This document shows positions 34,790 through 37,779 of a stretch of DNA of 37,779 bases, one piece after another (the first letter of the stretch is position 1; each line of letters begins with the position of its first letter). Origin of the DNA: an uncultured bacterium (GTDB lineage Bacteria > Bacillota > Clostridia > Oscillospirales > CAG-272); the NCBI GenBank assembly GCA_949282345.1, contig CASDOQ010000019.1:1-37779 (forward strand), in the 5' to 3' direction. A model generated the notes under the pieces. The model was not told where the DNA came from and did no database searches. It was given only the letters and a program-made list of their open reading frames with translations. Position numbers and translations under genes: made by a program.

Positions 34790-34821
34790 AAAAAAGAAAG
34801 CGGACTGCAAAGCAATCCGCT
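34790..34821 (-). terminator. Terminator of the 96-residue membrane protein gene
   Basis: On the minus strand AGCGGATTGC and GCAGTCCGCT pair around TTT (34821-34799) with one T-G wobble, followed by TTCTTTTTTT. It is 31 nt after the stop codon. Confidence 0.9.
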
Positions 34822-34852
34822 CATCATGCGAAATGATTTCAAAAAAGGCGTT

Positions 34853-35143
34853 TTACCGAATGAGATTCCGGATCCAGTTGAGGATAGCCCCCTCGATCCC
34901 CATCCCGAAAACAATCGCCACCCCGATCCCGATGATCAGCAGTGCGACGAGCAGTGCGCAGAAGAAGCTGCGCGCATAACTGCGGCGGCAGACGTTCCCG
35001 CTGAACAGTGCCATAATGAAAAGCGAGATAAACCCGATGATCGGTACAGCGAAAAGGAAATTCAGCCAAAAATATCCCCATGCCCCGATCGGCCGGTATT
35101 TTTTCGGGATCTTCAGAATTTCATAACGCTCATAATCCTGCAT
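34853..35143 (-). CDS. Small membrane protein, 96 residues
   Basis: It starts MQDYERYEILKIPKKYRPIG, a soluble charged N-terminus. One hydrophobic segment follows at about residues 26-46 (FWLNFLFAVPIIGFISLFIM), then the loop SGNVCRRSYARSF, a second segment at about 61-82, and a short amphipathic end. Small proteins with this layout (a KYRP motif, two membrane segments, an RRxYARSFF-like loop) are common in clostridia, but I know of no function. AAGGAGG lies 6 nt before the ATG. It has its own near-perfect promoter and terminator. Confidence 0.85.
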   Translation of the reverse strand: MQDYERYEILKIPKKYRPIGAWGYFWLNFLFAVPIIGFISLFIMALFSGNVCRRSYARSFFCALLVALLIIGIGVAIVFGMGIEGAILNWIRNLIR

Positions 35144-35236
35144 AAAAACCTCCTTCGGCCGCCCCCCCGCCGGCGCGGCAATTCTTACAGCCGGAGCGAA
35201 AGATACGCATTCCGGCGACCTGCGTTCCTACCGATC

Positions 35237-35265
35237 ATTGTAGCACACGCGCGGCGGTTTGTCAA
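35237..35265 (-). promoter_or_regulatory. Promoter of the 96-residue membrane protein gene
   Basis: On the minus strand TTGACA (35265-35260), a 17-nt spacer and TACAAT (35242-35237). It starts 4 nt downstream of the T-run of the previous terminator. Confidence 0.88.
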
Positions 35266-35269
35266 TCCT

Positions 35270-35304
35270 CCGAAAAAAGAAACCGGGCGGCACACGCGCC
35301 CGGT
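35270..35304 (-). terminator. Terminator of the 66-residue gene
   Basis: On the minus strand ACCGGGCG (35304-35297) pairs perfectly with CGCCCGGT (35289-35282), followed by TTCTTTTTTCG. It lies 26 nt after the stop codon. Confidence 0.9.
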
Positions 35305-35329
35305 CTTGCCATACGAATATACGCCGGAA

Positions 35330-35530
35330 TTATTCGGCGGCGGGAACCGCTTCTTCTTCGGAAACCGCTTCCTCAGCCGATTCCTCCGCGGCAGTCTCCT
35401 CTGCCTCGGTGTCCGAATCCTCCTCGGCTAAGTCGACCTTTGCGCTGAATTTATTGATCAGATATAAAATGCCGAGTGCGGCGCCGACCACCGTAACCAA
35501 GTATCCTACGAAAGAAAAGAATTTCGACAT
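35330..35530 (-). CDS. Small membrane protein with acidic tail, 66 residues
   Basis: It starts MSKFFSFVGYLVTVVGAALG: a single hydrophobic segment at about residues 5-25, then LINKFSAKVDLAEED and a tail of about 30 residues made almost only of Glu, Ala, Ser, Asp and Thr. It looks like a one-pass membrane protein with a soluble acidic tail, similar in layout to small DUF-type proteins of clostridia. The function is unknown. The start at 35530 is set by AAGGAGGAATCAGGT; the frame is open further upstream but crosses the promoter. Confidence 0.8.
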   Translation of the reverse strand: MSKFFSFVGYLVTVVGAALGILYLINKFSAKVDLAEEDSDTEAEETAAEESAEEAVSEEEAVPAAE

Positions 35531-35561
35531 ACCTGATTCCTCCTTAAATTTTGTTATTTTA

Positions 35562-35590
35562 ATTGTAACATACTCCCGCCAAAAAAGCAA
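35562..35590 (-). promoter_or_regulatory. Promoter of the 66-residue gene
   Basis: On the minus strand TTGCTT (35590-35585), a 17-nt spacer and TACAAT (35567-35562), 31 nt before the ATG. Confidence 0.78.
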
Positions 35591-35656
35591 GCGGGATTTT
35601 GTGAATTCCGGCGTTTCGGACAAATTGCAGAAAATTTGAAAAAACCGAAAAAAACC

Positions 35657-35685
35657 CTTGCATTTTATAAAAGGCTGTGTTATAA
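35657..35685 (+). promoter_or_regulatory. Promoter of rpmB
   Basis: TTGCAT (35657-35662), a 17-nt spacer and TATAAT (35680-35685). It resembles the S10 promoter. The leader is about 64 nt with TCAGGAGGTGTCAAT before the ATG. Confidence 0.88.
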
Positions 35686-35755
35686 TATCATTCGCGTGAT
35701 TTGTATTTCATAAATTCAGATAGAGTATCCCGTCAGGGTATCAGGAGGTGTCAAT

Positions 35756-35941
35756 ATGGCAAAGTGCAGTATTTGCGGGAAGGGCGTCGTTTTCGGCCAT
35801 AATGTTTCCCATTCCAACCGCAAGACCAATCGTACCTGGAAGCCGAATATCCGCAAGGTGAAGGCTGTTGTGGAAGGCACGCACACGAGCGTTTATGTCT
35901 GCTCCCGTTGCCTGCGTTCCGGTAAAGTCGAGCGCGTTTGA
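35756..35941 (+). CDS. rpmB: 50S ribosomal protein L28, zinc form
   Basis: It has 61 residues. It starts MAKCSICGKGVVFGHNVSHS, with CSIC at 4-7 and CSRC at about 50-53, the four-cysteine zinc form. NRKTNRTWKPNIRKVK is the family core. Single-gene unit with its own promoter and terminator, as in Bacillus. Confidence 0.97.
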   Translation: MAKCSICGKGVVFGHNVSHSNRKTNRTWKPNIRKVKAVVEGTHTSVYVCSRCLRSGKVERV

Positions 35942-35948
35942 GTAAAGG

Positions 35949-35973
35949 CCCGTCAACCGACGGGTTTTTTCTT
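35949..35973 (+). terminator. Terminator of rpmB, overlapping the convergent gene's end
   Basis: CCCGTC (35949-35954) pairs with GACGGG (35959-35964) around AACC, followed by TTTTTTCTT. The right arm and T-run encode the last codons of the leftward permease gene (KKKPVG and stop). Confidence 0.88.
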
Positions 35974-37032
35974 ATCCTCCTTTGCCGGGGAGAAAAGGAT
36001 CTTGATAAAGATCGCCAGCATCGGCCCGAGGATCATCCCGAGTATCCCTAAGAATTTTGCCCCTGCATAGAGCGAAAAGAGCGTGAGGATCGGGTGAACG
36101 CCCAATGCCCCGCCCACGAGTCTCGGTTCGAGGATCTGCCGGGCGATCTCGGTTACCGCAAAAAGCACGAGTAGCCCAATACCGAAGCGCAGGTTTCCCC
36201 CGAGCATCACGATAAGGCTCCACGGCACCAAAAAGGTGCCCACCCCGATAACCGGGAGCAGATCCAGAAGCGCAAAAACCACCGCCAGAAGGAGCGCGTA
36301 CTTCGTCTGCATGATCGAAAAACCAATCAGCAGAATGGCAAAGATCACGCCCGTGAGGATCAGATACGAGCGCAGATAGCCGCCCCCCGTCCGAAAGAGC
36401 CGGGCACGGAAATCCCCCAAGGAGGAGGCGATCTTTTCCGGCAGAATCCGTCGCACCGCATCGTTTACCTGTCCGAGATCCATACTGAAATAGACGGCCG
36501 CCACCACAGCCGTAAAAAGGAAGAGGAGAACGTCGGGCAGGGTCAGCACCGCGCTTCCCAGCCAGGCAGGGATCCCCGCCAGCAAACCGTCTGCACCGTT
36601 GATCAGCATTTTCTGCAGATACTGTTCCAGCGATTCTAAAAGCGTGGCCGCCTCCGCCAGTTCTTCCTTCCCGCGTAAGATCGGTTCCAGCCATCCGAAA
36701 TAGCGCGAGACGGCATCGGGGTCGTTCGCTAACGCGGTTCCGAAGTCACGGATCTCCCCGACGAGGCGCACGACGAGATACCCTAACCCCCACCCGAGCA
36801 GGATGACCGACAAAAGTACCGTAAGCGCACTGACGAGGCGCAGTGGCAGACGAGTCTTTTTGTGCAGAAAGCAATTGACAGGGCGCAAAAGAAACGCCGT
36901 CCCCCACGCCAGCAGGAAGGGGAAGGCCACCGGCAAAAGAAACCGAAAAAACACATAGAACACAAGAGCCGCCCCGACCGTACAGATCACTATGGCCGCC
37001 CATCGCGGAAAGTCGATCTCGCTGAATTTCAT
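35953..37032 (-). CDS. AI-2E family permease, YtvI-like
   Basis: The protein has 359 residues with about seven or eight hydrophobic segments: a close pair near the start (about 10-30 and 32-50), one at about 65-85, then after a soluble stretch a cluster from about 150 to 345. The blocks LLDLLPVIGVGTFLVPW and LEPRLVGGALGVHPILTLFS are signatures of the AI-2E/UPF0118 family. Within it, the length and the blocks resemble YtvI of spore-formers. That would fit a sporulation role, but other members export small molecules. The start is MKFSEIDFPRW at 37032, behind GGGGGGATC; the upstream extension of the frame crosses the divergent promoter region. Confidence 0.88.
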   Translation of the reverse strand: MKFSEIDFPRWAAIVICTVGAALVFYVFFRFLLPVAFPFLLAWGTAFLLRPVNCFLHKKTRLPLRLVSALTVLLSVILLGWGLGYLVVRLVGEIRDFGTALANDPDAVSRYFGWLEPILRGKEELAEAATLLESLEQYLQKMLINGADGLLAGIPAWLGSAVLTLPDVLLFLFTAVVAAVYFSMDLGQVNDAVRRILPEKIASSLGDFRARLFRTGGGYLRSYLILTGVIFAILLIGFSIMQTKYALLLAVVFALLDLLPVIGVGTFLVPWSLIVMLGGNLRFGIGLLVLFAVTEIARQILEPRLVGGALGVHPILTLFSLYAGAKFLGILGMILGPMLAIFIKILFSPAKEDKKKPVG

Positions 37033-37114
37033 GATCCCCCCGTTTGATTCTGCAGAAGTATGTAACCCAGTATATGCCGATACAATAAAAAATATGTCAA
37101 TAAGGAGAAAAAAT
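37033..37114. promoter_or_regulatory. Divergent promoter region, permease and cyclophilin
   Basis: On the plus strand TACAAT (37081-37086) is a -10 candidate for the cyclophilin gene without a good -35. On the minus strand TATACT (37074-37069) is a -10 candidate for the permease, and TTGACA (37100-37095) lies 20 nt upstream of it, too far for a normal promoter. The two units overlap, so expression may be mutually exclusive or coordinated. Confidence 0.45.
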
Positions 37115-37585
37115 ATGATTACGATCGAAATGGAAAACGGAAAGACCATAAAACTCGAGCTTTGTCCCGAGGCCGCTCCCAAAACCGTGGCGAATTTTGA
37201 AAAACTCGCCAAAGCCGGCTTTTACGACGGCCTGATCTTTCACCGTGTCATCCCGGGCTTCATGATCCAGGGCGGTGACCCGCAGGGGACCGGAATGGGG
37301 GGCGCAAAAGAAAAGATCGTGGGGGAATTTGCCGCCAACGGACACGAAAATCCCCTGAAGCACACCCGGGGCGTCGTCTCCATGGCGCGTGCTTACGATC
37401 CGAACTCGGCTTCCTCGCAGTTCTTTATCATGCACGCAGATGCCCCGCATCTGGACGGGCAGTACGCCGCCTTCGGCCGTGTGATCGAGGGGATCGAAAC
37501 GGTGGATGAGATCGCCGCCGTCCCGACCGATTATAACGACCGGCCGCGCGTCGATCAGCGCATTCGGCGCATCACCGTTGACTGA
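37115..37585 (+). CDS. Peptidyl-prolyl cis-trans isomerase, cyclophilin type
   Basis: It speeds up proline isomerisation in protein folding. It has 156 residues, a minimal cyclophilin with no signal peptide, so it is cytoplasmic. The active-site blocks are IFHRVIPGFMIQGGDPQGTG (with the catalytic Arg) and SSQFFIMHADAPHLDGQYAA, followed by FGRVIEGIETVDEIA. It starts at 37115 behind AAGGAG. The stop codon lies in a 15-bp tandem repeat. Confidence 0.95.
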   Translation: MITIEMENGKTIKLELCPEAAPKTVANFEKLAKAGFYDGLIFHRVIPGFMIQGGDPQGTGMGGAKEKIVGEFAANGHENPLKHTRGVVSMARAYDPNSASSQFFIMHADAPHLDGQYAAFGRVIEGIETVDEIAAVPTDYNDRPRVDQRIRRITVD

Positions 37586-37621
37586 GTGCCCGCTGACTGA
37601 ACGCCCGCTGAGTGAATCGCC
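37579..37621 (+). repeat. 15-bp tandem repeat over the cyclophilin stop codon
   Basis: TGACTGAGTGCCCGC (37579-37593), TGACTGAACGCCCGC (37594-37608) and a partial TGAGTGAATCGCC (37609-37621). The first unit contains the last Asp codon and the TGA. Copies one and two differ at two positions. Confidence 0.85.
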
Positions 37622-37646
37622 AAACCGAAAATGAATAGGAAAGGGG

Positions 37647-37779
37647 CTGAGTCAAATTTGGGAATTAATTCCAAATAACTGGCACCTTGCATAAAGAAAC
37701 ACTCGTTATTCCAAAAGAACGGCGAGTGTTTTTGTTAATCCATAACATAAGGCTGAGCCAAAAAATCAATTTGACTCAG
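37647..37779. mobile_element. Short element with terminal inverted repeats (MITE-like)
   Basis: CTGAGTCAAATT (37647-37658) is repeated in perfect inverted form at 37768-37779, the last bases of the window. The 133-bp stretch is AT-rich, unlike its surroundings, and holds no gene. GGCTGAGTCAAA (37645-37656) recurs directly as GGCTGAGCCAAA (37751-37762). The right end itself can fold: CTGAGCCAAA with TTTGACTCAG, one mismatch. It may be a miniature transposable element, an insertion-sequence end, or a repeat family of the genome. Confidence 0.5.
37697..37735 (+). terminator. Terminator-like hairpin inside the edge element
   Basis: AAACACTCG (37697-37705) pairs perfectly with CGAGTGTTT (37723-37731), with an inner TTC/GAA pairing around CAAAA, followed by TTGTT. 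It can terminate the cyclophilin transcript about 110 nt after the stop. Confidence 0.7.

Noticed and set aside
35956..37212. Longer permease starting at 37212
   Set aside because: The extra 60 residues cross the divergent promoter region and overlap the cyclophilin gene; the family starts at about 37032.
1..37779. CRISPR array, tRNA genes, prophage, toxin-antitoxin or defence genes
   Set aside because: No regularly spaced repeats, no tRNA-like cloverleaf with CCA or T-loop, and no genes of these types were found by reading both strands.

Overview
The window is a 37.8 kb piece of a GC-rich (roughly 55-60 % by eye) Gram-positive genome, most likely an uncultured gut-type member of the Clostridia. 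The main evidence is the gene order of the S10-spc-alpha ribosomal cluster with adk, map and infA in the middle and rpsD between rpsK and rpoA. Supporting evidence is the zinc-binding forms of S4, S14, L36, L28 and adenylate kinase, AGGAGG ribosome binding sites, sigma-A type promoters, and a YtvI-like and a PfoR-like membrane protein. I cannot name a genus from sequence alone.

Layout. Positions 1-140 hold the 5' end of a group II intron on the minus strand, sitting directly behind the rplQ terminator. Positions 182-15791 are one long minus-strand ribosomal operon, transcribed right to left: rpsJ-rplC-rplD-rplW-rplB-rpsS-rplV-rpsC-rplP-rpmC-rpsQ-rplN-rplX-rplE-rpsZ-rpsH-rplF-rplR-rpsE-rpmD-rplO-secY-adk-map-infA-rpmJ-rpsM-rpsK-rpsD-rpoA-rplQ. 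A clean promoter (16021-16049) and a leader of about 220 nt precede it. Genes are packed with 1-30 nt spacers or 1-4 nt overlaps, except for three spacers of 104-109 nt (rpsJ/rplC, rpsZ/rpsH, rpsD/rpoA), all of which can fold and are candidates for autoregulation.

Positions 16301-19698 read rightward: an unknown membrane protein translationally coupled to polA. Positions 19859-23276 read leftward: a PflA-like radical SAM protein, a PepV-like M20 dipeptidase, and a DUF2310-type zinc-ribbon protein with a perfect consensus promoter. Positions 23478-33231 read rightward: mutY, a GH109-like Gfo/Idh/MocA protein, topB coupled to a DUF2156 protein, asnB, a YbaK-type deacylase and an FAD-dependent oxidoreductase. 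Positions 33354-35530 read leftward: a PfoR/PTS_EIIC_2 membrane protein and two small membrane proteins. Then come rpmB (rightward), an AI-2E/YtvI-like permease (leftward) and a cyclophilin (rightward). The last 133 bases form a short element with 12-bp terminal inverted repeats ending exactly at the window edge.

Most of the window is housekeeping: translation, secretion, DNA replication and repair, and small-molecule metabolism. I found no CRISPR array, tRNA, rRNA, prophage, defence system or biosynthetic cluster. The most interesting items are the intron behind the terminator, evidence that infA starts at a CUG codon, the three structured spacers inside the ribosomal operon, the edge element with terminal inverted repeats, and two places where a short duplication copies the end of a gene including its stop codon.
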